Made by a program: the position numbers and the translations under genes. From Heteroscillospira sp050943935 (lineage in GTDB: Bacteria > Bacillota > Clostridia > Oscillospirales > Oscillospiraceae), in assembly GCA_050943935.1 (NCBI GenBank), contig JBMNQC010000013.1:1-50422 (forward strand): a DNA stretch of 50,422 nucleotides, written 5' to 3'. The notes beneath the pieces are model-generated. The model saw nothing but the letters and a program-made list of their open reading frames with translations. It was not told the DNA's origin and ran no database searches. Shown here piece after piece: positions 16,354-25,266 of this stretch; position 1 is the stretch's first letter; each line of letters starts with the position of its first letter.

Positions 16354-18499
16354 ACGCTTTTTTCACTCTGCGCAGCTGGATAAATATCACCGCAGCGGTA
16401 ACGGCCAGACCTATAACGTCGGTTATATAGCCGGGCTTAATCATACACAGGCCGCCGGCGACGAGAGCCAGACGCTCAACGGCGGTGCACTTATCCTGGA
16501 CAAAGCCGGCAAGTCCGCCTGACACGGCGTACATACCCACAAGGGCGGTTATAACGGTGCTGATTATCTCAAAAAAATTCACATCGATCATAAGCATTGC
16601 GGGGTTAAGCACGAAGATATAGGGCACGATGAAGGCGCCGATGGCGATGCGTGTGGCGTTCACGCCCGTCTTGAACGGCTCTCCCTTCGCAATGGCGGCG
16701 CCTGCCATAGCCGCCAGCGCCACAGGCGGGGTGATATCGGCGATAATACCGAAGTAGAACACAAACAAATGGGCGCTCATGGTTATGGCCAGAGTGGCCT
16801 CGCTGAGGCCCTGACGGCTCATGAGCATGCTGATTATGGCGGGAGCGCAGATGGTGGAGGTTATAAGATAGTTCGCGGTGGTCGGCACGCCCATGCCCAG
16901 CAGTATGCAGGCCAGCATGGTGAAGAACATCATAAGCAGCAGGTTGTTGCCGGCCAGAGCTGCCAGAGCGTTGGCAAACTTCAGACCCAGACCGGTCATG
17001 GTGACGCTTCCCACTATCATACCGGCCATGGCGCAGGCCACGGCAACGGCCAGCACGTTGCGTGCGCCGTTCTGGAGAGCCTCCAGAATATCCATGGGGC
17101 TGAAGCCGGTCTCCCGGCGGATGAGCATGACCACTACCCATATGGCTATGGAGCCGAGGGCTATCCACTGAATGGCCAGCAGGTTCATCTGCAGGCACAC
17201 CAGCATAAATCCTATGGGGATAATGGCCCACCAATGGATGGAGTAAGCCATGAGAGAGCTGAGTATGGCGCCCAGAGCGGCGTATGCGGGAGTCATGCCG
17301 GTGGCGAGTATGTAAATCATGAATACCAGAGGCATGAGCAGGTGGCCGCGCTCGGAAAACAGGTGCTTCACGCTGGGGATATCCTCGGGGTCCATGCCCT
17401 TCAGGCCGCACTTGCGGGCCTCGTGGTGGACGCTGATGAGTATACCGGAGAAGTACAGGATAGCAGGGATAACGGCGGAGAGCACCACGCGGCTGTAGGG
17501 TATGCCGGTGGTCTCGGCCATAAGGAAGGCGGCGGCGCCCATAATGGGGGGCATCAGCTGACCGCCGGTGGAGGCGGCGGCCTCCACCGCGCCGGCGAAC
17601 TCGGGCTTATAGCCCAGCTTTTTCATTGCGGGGATGGTGAATGAGCCGGTGGACACGGTGTTTGCAACGGATGAGCCGGATACTGTGCCCTGAAGAGCGG
17701 AGGAGATAACGGCCACCTTGGCGGGGCCGCCCACGCGCTTGCCGGCGATGGCGTTGGCGAAGTCTATGAACAGCTTGCCCACTCCGGTCTTTTCCAGAAA
17801 TGAGCCGAAGAGGATGAACAGGAATATATATGTGGCGCTGACGCCTATGGGAGTGCCGAACACGCCCTCGGTGGTGAAGAACATATAGTTGGCGGCTCGG
17901 GCAAGGCTGATCTTGCGGTGAGTAAAGAGGTTTCCGGCAGGCAACATATGTCCGAAAAGAACATATATGAGGAACATGGAGACTATCACCATTATAGGCA
18001 CGCCAACCACCCGGCGGCAGGCCTCCATAATAAGCAGGATGCCGATGATGCCCACAACAGTCTCGCTGGTGTTGTAAATACCCTGAATGGACACCAGATA
18101 ATCCCAGCGGATGGGGATATACATGGTGACGGCCAGAGCCAGCAGAGCCAGCAGCCAGTCATACCAGGGAATAATGTCCTTTCGCATACCCTTTTTTGCC
18201 GGGAAGAGCAGGAAAACCAGCACAAGCACGGCGCAGAGGTGATATGCTCTCAGCAGCTGGGCGGGGATGGGATAAATACTGGTGACCAGCTGGAAAACGC
18301 TGAACACCGTGAGGATTATGCCTATGAAAACCGCCAGCGGCCTGGGCAGCTTGTTGCGGTAGGACGATTCCTTGTCGTACTTTTCCATGGCAAGGTCGGC
18401 GCGGAGCCTTGCCTTTTCCTCAGCGGACATTCCGGTGGTATCTATACCGGCTGCCTTGAGCAGGTCATGCTCCTTATGTTCTTTCTTAAAAAACGCCAT
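16352..18499 (-). CDS. TRAP transporter fused permease (DctQ-DctM, TAXI type)
   Basis: A 715-aa membrane protein combining the small (4-helix) and large (12-helix) TRAP permease subunits. The N-terminal 30 residues are cytosolic and charged. Hydrophobic helices follow, and the DctM-type signature GTVSGSSVANTVSTGSFTIP near 265-290 is followed by STGGQLMPPIMGAAAF. TRAP systems take up organic acids with a Na+ or H+ gradient, delivered by a separate binding protein. ATG 18499 has AAGGAGG. It is the third gene after the binding protein and a DUF1850 protein, the standard order for TAXI-TRAP systems. Substrate unknown. Confidence 0.93.
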   Translation of the reverse strand: MAFFKKEHKEHDLLKAAGIDTTGMSAEEKARLRADLAMEKYDKESSYRNKLPRPLAVFIGIILTVFSVFQLVTSIYPIPAQLLRAYHLCAVLVLVFLLFPAKKGMRKDIIPWYDWLLALLALAVTMYIPIRWDYLVSIQGIYNTSETVVGIIGILLIMEACRRVVGVPIMVIVSMFLIYVLFGHMLPAGNLFTHRKISLARAANYMFFTTEGVFGTPIGVSATYIFLFILFGSFLEKTGVGKLFIDFANAIAGKRVGGPAKVAVISSALQGTVSGSSVANTVSTGSFTIPAMKKLGYKPEFAGAVEAAASTGGQLMPPIMGAAAFLMAETTGIPYSRVVLSAVIPAILYFSGILISVHHEARKCGLKGMDPEDIPSVKHLFSERGHLLMPLVFMIYILATGMTPAYAALGAILSSLMAYSIHWWAIIPIGFMLVCLQMNLLAIQWIALGSIAIWVVVMLIRRETGFSPMDILEALQNGARNVLAVAVACAMAGMIVGSVTMTGLGLKFANALAALAGNNLLLMMFFTMLACILLGMGVPTTANYLITSTICAPAIISMLMSRQGLSEATLAITMSAHLFVFYFGIIADITPPVALAAMAGAAIAKGEPFKTGVNATRIAIGAFIVPYIFVLNPAMLMIDVNFFEIISTVITALVGMYAVSGGLAGFVQDKCTAVERLALVAGGLCMIKPGYITDVIGLAVTAAVIFIQLRRVKKA

Positions 18500-18522
18500 A
18501 AATGGACCTCCTTGTTCTGATA

Positions 18523-19053
18523 TCAGGGTCTGTATCGCAAGAGCTCAAAAGCAGAGGCCCGTCCGGCCTCAAAGCAGATGTGGGTCTTTTCTCCAAAATA
18601 CTGCTTTAAAATGAACTCGTTTTTACCGTAAATAAGCCTGTGGTCGGCGTAGGTGCCGGTGATAAGGTCAATTTTCTCATGCTCGGAGTCAATGCCCGAG
18701 AGGAGAAAGCCGTCCTCCGTCTCGGTATAGGTATCCCCCACCTGGTCGGAGAGGACGGGTATGCCCGCGCCGTAGGTGAGAAACAGGGATGAACGCACGG
18801 TAAGCGTACTGCCCGTGCGCTCTATGGTGTCGATAACCGGTGAGCGGTTGACCGAGTGGGTGTATTTTATGGAAAACTCCTCCCCGTTTTTCAGGGGCAG
18901 GACTATGGCCGCGCCCGGGCTTTCCACCGTAAGGGCGGGCCAGACGGGGCAAAATACCGCAAGCGACAGCAGTAAAATGCCGCAGACAGCAAAGCGCAGC
19001 AATGGAGCGGGTCTTTTGGACCCGTTCCATTGCTGGTTTTTATTAACTTGCAT
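18523..19053 (-). CDS. DUF1850 protein of a TAXI-TRAP operon
   Basis: A 176-aa protein with one N-terminal hydrophobic segment (about 20-40, signal anchor) and an extracytoplasmic domain. The YTHSVNRSPVIDT motif and the final EFILKQYFGEK segment fit DUF1850, a family found between TAXI binding proteins and fused TRAP permeases. Its role in transport is not established. The start 19053 lies 8 nt after the binding-protein stop, with only a weak AGGG before it, so coupling is likely. Confidence 0.8.
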   Translation of the reverse strand: MQVNKNQQWNGSKRPAPLLRFAVCGILLLSLAVFCPVWPALTVESPGAAIVLPLKNGEEFSIKYTHSVNRSPVIDTIERTGSTLTVRSSLFLTYGAGIPVLSDQVGDTYTETEDGFLLSGIDSEHEKIDLITGTYADHRLIYGKNEFILKQYFGEKTHICFEAGRASAFELLRYRP

Positions 19054-19061
19054 ATCCCTGT

Positions 19062-20066
19062 TTATTTCAGGGCTCCAACTTCCTTGTAGTAGCGCTCGGC
19101 GCCGGGGTGCAGGGGCACGGAGACACCGGCCAGGGCATTCTCCAGGCTCAGGTCAGCGCCCTTGGAATAGGCGGTAGCCAGCTCGGGCTGCTTCTCGAAC
19201 AGGGTCTTGGTGATGTTGTAGACCAGCTCCTCATCCAGGTCGGCGCTGCAGGCCAGGGTGGCAAGGATGGAGGCGGTGGTGGCGCCGCCGTCTATATTCT
19301 CATAGTCCTCGTCGGCAATCTCATAGGTGGAGTAGAAGGAGTGAGCCTCGCTCATCTTGGCCAGAACGTCGGCGTCCAGAGTGATGAGCTTGCAGTCCAC
19401 CATGCTGCTCAGCTCCATGATGGAGCTGTTGGGGATGCCAGCGGTGATGAAAGCGCCGTCCAGAGTTTTGTTCTGCATACCGGTGCTGCTCTCGGCGAAG
19501 CCCAGGTAGTTGACGTTGAAGTCCTCGTACTTCACGCCGTAGGCCTCCAGGATGTGGCGGGCGTTGGCCTCAACGCCGCTTCCGGCGGCGCCCACGGAGA
19601 TGCGCTTGCCGGCGAAATCCTTAATGGACTCTATGCCGCTCTCCTTGGTGACGACTATCTGCACGACCTCGGGATAGAGGCAGGCGATGGTGGCCAGGTT
19701 CTCCAGCTTGCCGCCCTCGCTCATAAGCTCGGTGCCGTTGTAGGCGTAGTCCAGAACGTCGTTCTGCACAATGGCCAGGTCAGCTTCCTTGCTGTTCAGG
19801 TTGCGGCAGTTCTCGGCGGAAGCGCCGGTGGCAGTGGCGGTGGCGGAGACGCCCTCAATGTTCTCGCTCAGGATCTGGGCGATGGCGCCGCCGTAGGGAT
19901 AGTAGCTGCCGCCGGTACCGCCGGTGGCGATGATGAGGTCATAGTTCTTGGGGGCCTCGGCGTTGCCGCCGTTGTTGCCCTCATTGCTCTGGTTTCCGCC
20001 GCCGCAGCCGGCCAGCAGGCCAACGCAGAGCACTAGTGCAAGCAGAAGTGCGATGGATCTTTTCAT
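19062..20066 (-). CDS. TAXI-family TRAP transporter solute-binding lipoprotein
   Basis: A 334-aa lipoprotein. The signal peptide ends in LAGC (acylated Cys21), followed by a Gly/Asn-rich linker. The mature part begins IIATGGTGGSYYPYGGAIAQ, the TAXI (TRAP-associated extracytoplasmic immunogenic) hallmark, then ATGASAENCRNLNSKEADLA. It would capture the ligand outside the membrane and pass it to the fused permease. ATG 20066 follows AAGGAGAG. First gene of the operon. The ligand cannot be read from the sequence; glutamate and other carboxylates are known for relatives. Confidence 0.92.
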   Translation of the reverse strand: MKRSIALLLALVLCVGLLAGCGGGNQSNEGNNGGNAEAPKNYDLIIATGGTGGSYYPYGGAIAQILSENIEGVSATATATGASAENCRNLNSKEADLAIVQNDVLDYAYNGTELMSEGGKLENLATIACLYPEVVQIVVTKESGIESIKDFAGKRISVGAAGSGVEANARHILEAYGVKYEDFNVNYLGFAESSTGMQNKTLDGAFITAGIPNSSIMELSSMVDCKLITLDADVLAKMSEAHSFYSTYEIADEDYENIDGGATTASILATLACSADLDEELVYNITKTLFEKQPELATAYSKGADLSLENALAGVSVPLHPGAERYYKEVGALK

Positions 20067-20107
20067 TATTGTCTCTCCTTTTCCTATTAAAATATCAGTT
20101 GCCCTAT

Positions 20108-20136
20108 ATTATCGCATATTTTAAACTCCATTGCAA
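20108..20136 (-). promoter_or_regulatory. promoter of the TRAP operon
   Basis: Minus strand TTGCAA (20131-20136), 17-bp spacer, GATAAT (20108-20113), about 40 nt upstream of the binding-protein start. Positions 20137-20297 hold AT-rich sequence with no gene. Confidence 0.65.
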
Positions 20137-20297
20137 TAGTTTTTTGAATCAAAACACACAGTCTCTTGCAAAAATTGTTCATTCCTGCATGAAATTGCAG
20201 CACAAAACCGAATTCTCCCCACATTTATGCAAAAAAATGACTGAGCTTAAAAAACTCCTGCAAAATTTAAAATACTTCTCCTGAAGAAAAATTTGTG

Positions 20298-20326
20298 TTG
20301 ACAACAGGCTCGTTTCTGTATATACT
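20298..20326 (+). promoter_or_regulatory. sigma-A promoter of the GntR-ABC operon
   Basis: TTGACA (20298-20303), 17-bp spacer, TATACT (20321-20326); a near-consensus promoter 50 nt before the regulator's ATG. Confidence 0.9.
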
Positions 20327-20353
20327 AACTGTACTAGCACAGCTAATACAGTT
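20327..20353 (+). promoter_or_regulatory. inverted-repeat operator for the GntR regulator
   Basis: AACTGTACTAG - 5 nt - CTAATACAGTT, 10 of 11 positions paired, starting immediately after the -10 box and covering the likely transcription start. Position and symmetry fit autorepression by the YtrA-like protein encoded next. Confidence 0.75.
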
Positions 20354-20375
20354 GTGACATTGCGAGGTGAACTGT

Positions 20376-20738
20376 ATGTTGAATATCAACTACCGGGACG
20401 GACGGCCCGTATACGCTCAGATAAAGGATGAGCTGCGGCTTCTCATAGTCACCGGCTCGGTGGAACCAAACGGCAAAATGCCGTCCGTCAGAGAGCTGGC
20501 TCAGGAGCTGGCAATAAACCCGAACACCATACAGCGGGCTTACCGTGAGCTGGAAAGCGAGGGCTACATCTATTCCGTGCCCGGCAAGGGCAGCTTTGCC
20601 GGAGACAAGCGGGAGATCGGCTCCGACAGGCGGGATGAGCTGCTGAAGCAGTTTGACGAGGCGGTGCGGGAGCTGTCCTTCCTGGGCATAACGGGAGAGA
20701 CACTCTGCAAGCGTATCAGAGAGGGGATAAAGCAATGA
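20376..20738 (+). CDS. GntR-family regulator, YtrA subfamily
   Basis: A 120-aa regulator. A winged helix-turn-helix (PSVRELAQELAINPNTIQRAYRELE at about 36-60, then a GYIYSVPGKGSF wing) is followed by only about 45 residues. That short tail is typical of the YtrA subfamily, which controls neighbouring ABC genes. ATG 20376 is placed 6 nt after GAGGTG; a GTG at 20367 lies in that site and is less likely. It overlaps the ABC ATPase gene by 4 nt (ATGA). Predicted to repress its own operon through the inverted repeat at 20327; the inducer is unknown, though cell-wall antibiotics act on Bacillus YtrA. Confidence 0.9.
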   Translation: MLNINYRDGRPVYAQIKDELRLLIVTGSVEPNGKMPSVRELAQELAINPNTIQRAYRELESEGYIYSVPGKGSFAGDKREIGSDRRDELLKQFDEAVRELSFLGITGETLCKRIREGIKQ

Positions 20739-21628
20739 TTTCTGTTTTGAATGTATCAAAGAGCTTCGACGGGCTGAAAGCCCTGGATGAGCTCACCATG
20801 ACTGTTCCAAAGGGAGCCATTTACGGCCTGGTGGGCCCCAACGGCAGCGGCAAGAGCATGATAATCCGCCATATCTGCGGCGTTTACCGTCCCGACAGCG
20901 GCAAGGTGCTCATAGACGGCGCGCCGGTATATGAAAATCCCGGGGTAAAGGAGCGCATGTTCGTAATTCCCGACGACGGCTACTGCTTCATGCAGGACTC
21001 CATTAAAGACCTCATGCGCTTTTACAAGGGCGTTTACCCCAACTTTGACTCCGAGCGCTTTGAAAAGCTCCGGGAGGTCTTTAAGCTGGACATCGCCCGC
21101 CCCATACGCAAGATGAGCAAGGGCATGCAGAAGCAGGCCGCCTTCTGGCTGGCCATCTGCCTGAAGCCCGAGATACTCATACTGGACGAACCGGTGGACG
21201 GCCTTGACCCCGTGATGCGCCGCCAGGTCTGGGGCCTGCTCATGAGCGACGTGGCCGAGCGGGGCACCACGGTGCTGGTTGCCTCCCATAACCTCCGGGA
21301 GCTGGAGGATGTGTGCGACCATGTGGGCATACTATCAAAGGGCCGTGTGCTCATAGAGCGCAGCCTGAGTGAGCTGCAGGAGGGGATAAAAAAGCTGCAG
21401 TTCGTGCCCGGTGAGTCCGGACAGCTCCCCCAGGGTCTGGATATTCTGCACCAGAGCGCCGCGGGACGTATGCACACTCTCATAGTCCGGGGCAGCAGCG
21501 AGGAGATACTCAGCGCCGCCGCGGCCGCGGGGCCTGTGTACTCCGAGGAGATACCCCTCACTCTGGAGGAAATTTTCATTTACGAATTGGGAGGTGCCGA
21601 CTATGCGGTCAAGGACATCATTCTTTAG
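20735..21628 (+). CDS. ABC transporter ATP-binding protein
   Basis: A 297-aa nucleotide-binding subunit with Walker A GPNGSGKS (34-41), Walker B ILILDEP near 150 followed by VDGLDP, and H-loop VASHNLRE. The ABC signature is unusual, MSKGM instead of LSGGQ, as in several YtrB/CcmA-like ATPases. The last 80 residues are a variable C-terminal extension. It overlaps the GntR gene by 4 nt and the following membrane-protein gene by 26 nt, so the three form one tightly coupled operon. Export or antibiotic resistance is possible; substrate unknown. Confidence 0.92.
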   Translation: MISVLNVSKSFDGLKALDELTMTVPKGAIYGLVGPNGSGKSMIIRHICGVYRPDSGKVLIDGAPVYENPGVKERMFVIPDDGYCFMQDSIKDLMRFYKGVYPNFDSERFEKLREVFKLDIARPIRKMSKGMQKQAAFWLAICLKPEILILDEPVDGLDPVMRRQVWGLLMSDVAERGTTVLVASHNLRELEDVCDHVGILSKGRVLIERSLSELQEGIKKLQFVPGESGQLPQGLDILHQSAAGRMHTLIVRGSSEEILSAAAAAGPVYSEEIPLTLEEIFIYELGGADYAVKDIIL

Positions 21629-23429
21629 TCCGGCGATTTTCCGGAAAAACCTGAGCCGGTTTTATCTGCTGGCTATACTCTATCTTCTGGCTCAGCTGGT
21701 GGTGCTGCCCCTTATGGTGCAGACCACGCTGAACTGGGACTACCAGACCGCCCAGCCCTATGAGGAGCTGATGTCGGTAGCCGTGCGCACCATATACTCC
21801 AGCACCAATTTCTGCGTCATCATCGCCTTCTTCGGAGCGGCGGCCAGCGCCATGGCGGTCTTCAGCTATCTCTACACCGCCCGCAGCGCCAACATGATAG
21901 GCGCCCTGCCCATACGCCGGGAGAGCGTGTTCATCTCCTCCTGCGCCGCCATCTATGCGGTGGTGATAGTCTCCAACCTCATATCCGTGCTGCTCACCCT
22001 GGCGCTGACCATGCCCATGGGCCTCATGCTGGGCAAGTGGCTCATGCAGTGGTTCTTCATAGTGCTGGGTCAGTTCACCCTGTTCTTCGGCATAGCGGTG
22101 CTCTGCGCCAACCTCACCGGCAGCATCCTGACCATGCCCGTAATTTATCTGGCCGTGAACTTCGCGGCCGTGGGCTTTGCCGCCGTGGTAAGCGCCATAG
22201 GCAGCGACCTGCTCTACGGCGTGCGCATGGATATTCCGGATATTTTCTTCCGGCTCTCCCCCCTCTTCCTGTTCATGTCCACGTCGAGCTACGGCTGTGT
22301 CGATGGACACTACACCAGCACCATGGGACGGCCCGACTACAACTCCTATTACTACGCCCTGACTACCGAGCTTATAGTTTTCGCCATAGTAGGCCTGGTG
22401 CTTCTGCTTGCGGCCTTCCTGCTCCACCGCCGCCGTGTGATGGAGAGCGCGGGCGATGTGGTGGCCGTGCGGGTGCTGCGCCCCGTGTTCCGTGTTCTGT
22501 TTACCCTGGGCGTGGGTCTCATAGGCGGCTATGTTTTCTACTCCATATTCCTGAACTACTACGGCGACACCGTGATACAGATGAGCGTATCCTGCGCCGT
22601 GTTCACCGCCGTGAGCTATATACTTGCGGATATGCTCCTGCGCAAGAGCACCAGGCCCGTCTTTAAAAAGACGGCCATCCCCGCCCTGTGCGCGGCCCTG
22701 CTGGTGGTGGGCGGTATCTGGAGCATCCACGCCGACCTGTTCGGCATAGAGAGCAATGTGCCCGAGGTAAGCGAGGTAAAGGAAGTCAGCGTCCACGTTC
22801 AGGGCGAGGGCTTTAAAAGCTCCGATGAGAAAACCATAGGCTACGCCACCGCTCTGCACCACACCGTGCTGGACAATAAGGAGCGCAATCAGAACGGCGA
22901 CTATTACTTCACCAACATAAGGCTGGAATATGAGCTTTTCAACGGCAGCAGCCTCGTCCGCTATTACGAGATATGCACCTATGAATCCGATGACGACACC
23001 ATACCCGAGAGAGAGCTGCTGGACATCATAATGAACTCCCCCGAGGGCATATTGGCCCGCAAGGAGCTGAGCGTTCCAGTCACCGAAAAAACCGTGGTTT
23101 CCGGCTCTGTGCGCATAGATAATGAAAATGGCCTCAGCATGGAGCTGACTCCCCAGGAAGTCTGCGAGCTGTATGAGAATTGCATTTACCCCGATATGGT
23201 GGACGGCACCATTGGCCTTTTGGACTACGGCAACTATGACAGAGATTACAGCTTCTACAACAACGAAATTGAGTTTTACCTCTATCAGCCCACAGAAACA
23301 GAAGCCAACGGAGAGCCTGGCGCCGGAACTGAGCAGTACTTCTACACCTACCCCACCACGGAATCCAAACGCACCAACGCCTGGCTCGCAGAGCATGGCG
23401 TGGAACTCAAAGAGGATGAGATGTTTTAA
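21603..23429 (+). CDS. ABC transporter membrane protein with C-terminal extracytoplasmic domain
   Basis: A 608-aa protein. Hydrophobic helices occur at roughly 15-35, 65-90, 110-145, 155-180, 185-210, 255-280, 300-325, 335-350 and 360-375, resembling an ABC-2-type permease. Residues from about 385 to the end form a soluble, acidic region rich in Tyr and Glu with no motif I recognise. ATG 21603 is chosen for GGGAGGTG upstream. It is the only membrane partner in the operon, so it is the likely permease for the ATPase. Last gene; a strong terminator follows. Confidence 0.8.
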   Translation: MRSRTSFFSPAIFRKNLSRFYLLAILYLLAQLVVLPLMVQTTLNWDYQTAQPYEELMSVAVRTIYSSTNFCVIIAFFGAAASAMAVFSYLYTARSANMIGALPIRRESVFISSCAAIYAVVIVSNLISVLLTLALTMPMGLMLGKWLMQWFFIVLGQFTLFFGIAVLCANLTGSILTMPVIYLAVNFAAVGFAAVVSAIGSDLLYGVRMDIPDIFFRLSPLFLFMSTSSYGCVDGHYTSTMGRPDYNSYYYALTTELIVFAIVGLVLLLAAFLLHRRRVMESAGDVVAVRVLRPVFRVLFTLGVGLIGGYVFYSIFLNYYGDTVIQMSVSCAVFTAVSYILADMLLRKSTRPVFKKTAIPALCAALLVVGGIWSIHADLFGIESNVPEVSEVKEVSVHVQGEGFKSSDEKTIGYATALHHTVLDNKERNQNGDYYFTNIRLEYELFNGSSLVRYYEICTYESDDDTIPERELLDIIMNSPEGILARKELSVPVTEKTVVSGSVRIDNENGLSMELTPQEVCELYENCIYPDMVDGTIGLLDYGNYDRDYSFYNNEIEFYLYQPTETEANGEPGAGTEQYFYTYPTTESKRTNAWLAEHGVELKEDEMF

Positions 23430-23434
23430 GAACA

Positions 23435-23468
23435 AACCTCCCCGGACTGTCGTCCGGGGAGGTTTTTG
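23435..23468 (+). terminator. terminator of the GntR-ABC operon
   Basis: AACCTCCCCGGAC and GTCCGGGGAGGTT form a 13-bp perfect stem with a TGTC loop, followed by TTTGTTG. Confidence 0.92.
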
Positions 23469-23474
23469 TTGTTT

Positions 23475-23876
23475 AATGAAAAATGAATGATGAATAATTG
23501 TGGCGGCAGGCGGAAGGGTTTAAGCCGCCGAATCAGCTTAAACTAATTCGTAGCTTGTAGGGGCGCAGCCTGCGGGCTGCGGGGGCGGGTTCTGAAACCC
23601 ATTTCTTTGAAGAAACGGGTTTCAGACTTCCCAAAGAAAGTACGGTTCGCCATGGACCGTAAGCTGAGCTAAAGCTCACCTTACTCAAATGGCGAAGGGA
23701 TAGTTCAGACTAAATCGCGCCTGAGTCGGTGGAATTGGGCGGTTATTCAGAGATTTTAAGCTCACCCATACTCTTCGCGCTACCGATAGAAGCCACTCCC
23801 CTAACAGGGGATGATAAGTTTTAATCCGTCGCGCAGCGACACCTCAATTATTCATTATTAATTTTTCATTCTTCAC
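23475..23876. repeat. repeat block with IR-A copy 4 (right half, 23556-23773) between IR-B remnants
   Basis: From left to right: TATTCA-like heptamers (23475-23500), an IR-B arm and centre (GGCGGAAGGGTTTAA...CCGAATCAGC), then IR-A from TGTAGGGGCGCAGCC at 23556 to GCTCACCC near 23773. An IR-B hairpin (CTCCCCTAACAGGGGA), a GTCGC-GCA-GCGAC hairpin and heptamers reach the nucleosidase gene. This IR-A right half carries a GAAACCC...GGGTTTC palindrome, normally seen at the left end. No gene in the block. Confidence 0.8.
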
Positions 23877-24548
23877 TTAAATTCTCTCCACCATGTCCAT
23901 CACCGCATCGGCGGCAAGGACGGAGGCTTTGGCCACGTTCTGCCAGAACACGTCCAGTCCGCAGTCCTCCTCCGTATCGGATATGGCGCGGACACAGCAG
24001 GCGGGTACCTTTGCCGCCCGGCAGACCTGGAAAACGGCGGCGGTCTCCATATCGCAGGCAATTTTGCCCTCGGCGCCGAAGCGGCTCACAAGGCTCTCCC
24101 GGCCCTCGCTGTCTATAAAGGCCTCGCCGGTGAGGTACACGGCGTCCATGAGGCTCGGTCGCACTTCCCGGGCCAGCCTTGCCAGCTTTTCATCGGAATA
24201 AAACCAGTCGCTGTCCATTTTGGGGTAGTCGGCGCGGATGACAGCCATGGGCAGGTCGTGGTGGGTGCACTTCACGCCAAGGGTCAGGTCCATGAGCCGC
24301 AGCTCCGGACACAGGCTGCCGCCCACGCCGGATATTATGAGGGCCTCCGGCTGAAACAGGTCCAGCATCCCCTGCACGGCGGCGGCAGCGTTCACCTTGC
24401 CCATGCCTCCCCGAACGAAGCAGACCTCCCTGCCCCGCAGTTTGCCCCGCAGAAAGCGCAGGGAATTTTTTTCTATGGTTTCGGAGACCTCCAGCCGCGC
24501 CAGAATGGGCGCCGCCTCAGCCTCAACAGCGCAGAATATGCCTGTCAT
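23877..24548 (-). CDS. 5'-methylthioadenosine/S-adenosylhomocysteine nucleosidase-like protein
   Basis: A 223-aa purine-nucleoside hydrolase fold. Motifs are AVEAEAAPIL with Glu11, GGMGKVNAAAA, ISGVGGSL, CDMETAAVFQVC with the base/ribose-binding Met-Glu pair, and RAISDTEED with the catalytic Asp. MTAN cleaves adenine from MTA and SAH in methyl-cycle recycling. The ETAA (rather than EGAA) variant and overall length leave a futalosine hydrolase-like or related nucleosidase possible. ATG 24548 with GGAGGAC. It stands between repeat blocks, upstream of nothing in the same operon; no clear promoter seen. Confidence 0.78.
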   Translation of the reverse strand: MTGIFCAVEAEAAPILARLEVSETIEKNSLRFLRGKLRGREVCFVRGGMGKVNAAAAVQGMLDLFQPEALIISGVGGSLCPELRLMDLTLGVKCTHHDLPMAVIRADYPKMDSDWFYSDEKLARLAREVRPSLMDAVYLTGEAFIDSEGRESLVSRFGAEGKIACDMETAAVFQVCRAAKVPACCVRAISDTEEDCGLDVFWQNVAKASVLAADAVMDMVERI

Positions 24549-24605
24549 GTTGTGTCCTCCTGATTTATAAATTATAATTACAGCGCCGCACCTCTAAAAA
24601 AGTCT

Positions 24606-24732
24606 GCTCCCCTAACAGGGGAGCTGTCGCGCCAGCGACTGAAGGGTTTAAGATATAAAATTTGCTTAGGAGCACTTCGGAGGCTTAAACCCTTCCGCCC
24701 TCTGCGGAGGGCACCTCCCCTGTTAGGGGAGG
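24606..24732. repeat. IR-B four-hairpin element, CTAACAG subfamily
   Basis: 127 bp, complete: both end hairpins (CTCCCCTAACAGGGGAG), both inner hairpins (GTCGC-GCCA-GCGAC and GCCCTC-TGCG-GAGGGC) and the GAAGGGTTTAA / TTAAACCCTTC pair. The centre differs from other copies. It fills the gap between the nucleosidase and RNase H genes. Confidence 0.9.
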
Positions 24733-24740
24733 ATAAGTCT

Positions 24741-25196
24741 CTATTTCATATCTAATTTCCGCTTTATCTCCTGCCACCGGGACACGGCAAGCTGGTCGCA
24801 GCGGTTGTTGTACTCATTTTCGGCGTGACCCTTTACCCAGTGGAGGCGCACCTCGTGCTTTTCCACCAGGAGCAGCAGCTCCTGCCAGAGGTCGGCGTTA
24901 AGGGCTGCCTTTTTGTCAGCCTTACGCCAGCCGTGGGCCCGCCATGACACGGCCCAGCCCTTTTCCAGAGCGTCTATCACATATTTGGAGTCGGAATAAA
25001 GCTCCACACGGCAGACCTCCTTGAGGGCCTTCAGCCCCTCTATAACGGCGGTCAGCTCCATGCGGTTGTTGGTGGTCATTATATCCCCGCCGGACAGCTC
25101 TTTTTTAATGTCCCGGAACATGAGAATGGCTCCCCATCCCCCAGGCCCCGGATTTCCAGAGCAGGCCCCGTCGGTGTACAGCGTGACTGTTTTCAT
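24741..25196 (-). CDS. rnhA: ribonuclease HI
   Basis: A 151-aa enzyme that degrades the RNA strand of RNA-DNA hybrids. The four catalytic acids are in place: Asp9 (LYTDGACSGNPGPGG), Glu47 (NRMELTA), Asp69 (YSDSKYVID) and Asp134. The basic handle region (WRAHGWRKADKKAALN) and WVKGHA with its conserved His are present, so this is the full HI type. ATG 25196 has AAAGGAA upstream. Monocistronic between repeat blocks. Confidence 0.95.
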   Translation of the reverse strand: MKTVTLYTDGACSGNPGPGGWGAILMFRDIKKELSGGDIMTTNNRMELTAVIEGLKALKEVCRVELYSDSKYVIDALEKGWAVSWRAHGWRKADKKAALNADLWQELLLLVEKHEVRLHWVKGHAENEYNNRCDQLAVSRWQEIKRKLDMK

Positions 25197-25250
25197 GTTG
25201 TTGTTCCTTTTATTGGAAATTAAAAATGCTCCGCACCTCTAAAAGAGTCT

Positions 25251-25266
25251 GCTCCCCTAACAGGGG
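25251..25266. repeat. IR-B left-end hairpin, separated from its other half
   Basis: GCTCCCCTAACAGGGG preceded by the usual AAAAGAGTCT. The matching right arm of an IR-B element resumes only at about 25820, on the far side of IR-A copy 5. Confidence 0.75.

Noticed and set aside
23556..23773. IR-A copy 4 as a simple inversion of half of the element
   Set aside because: The palindrome at its edge is homologous in both ends of IR-A, so end exchange or conversion explains it without an inversion.
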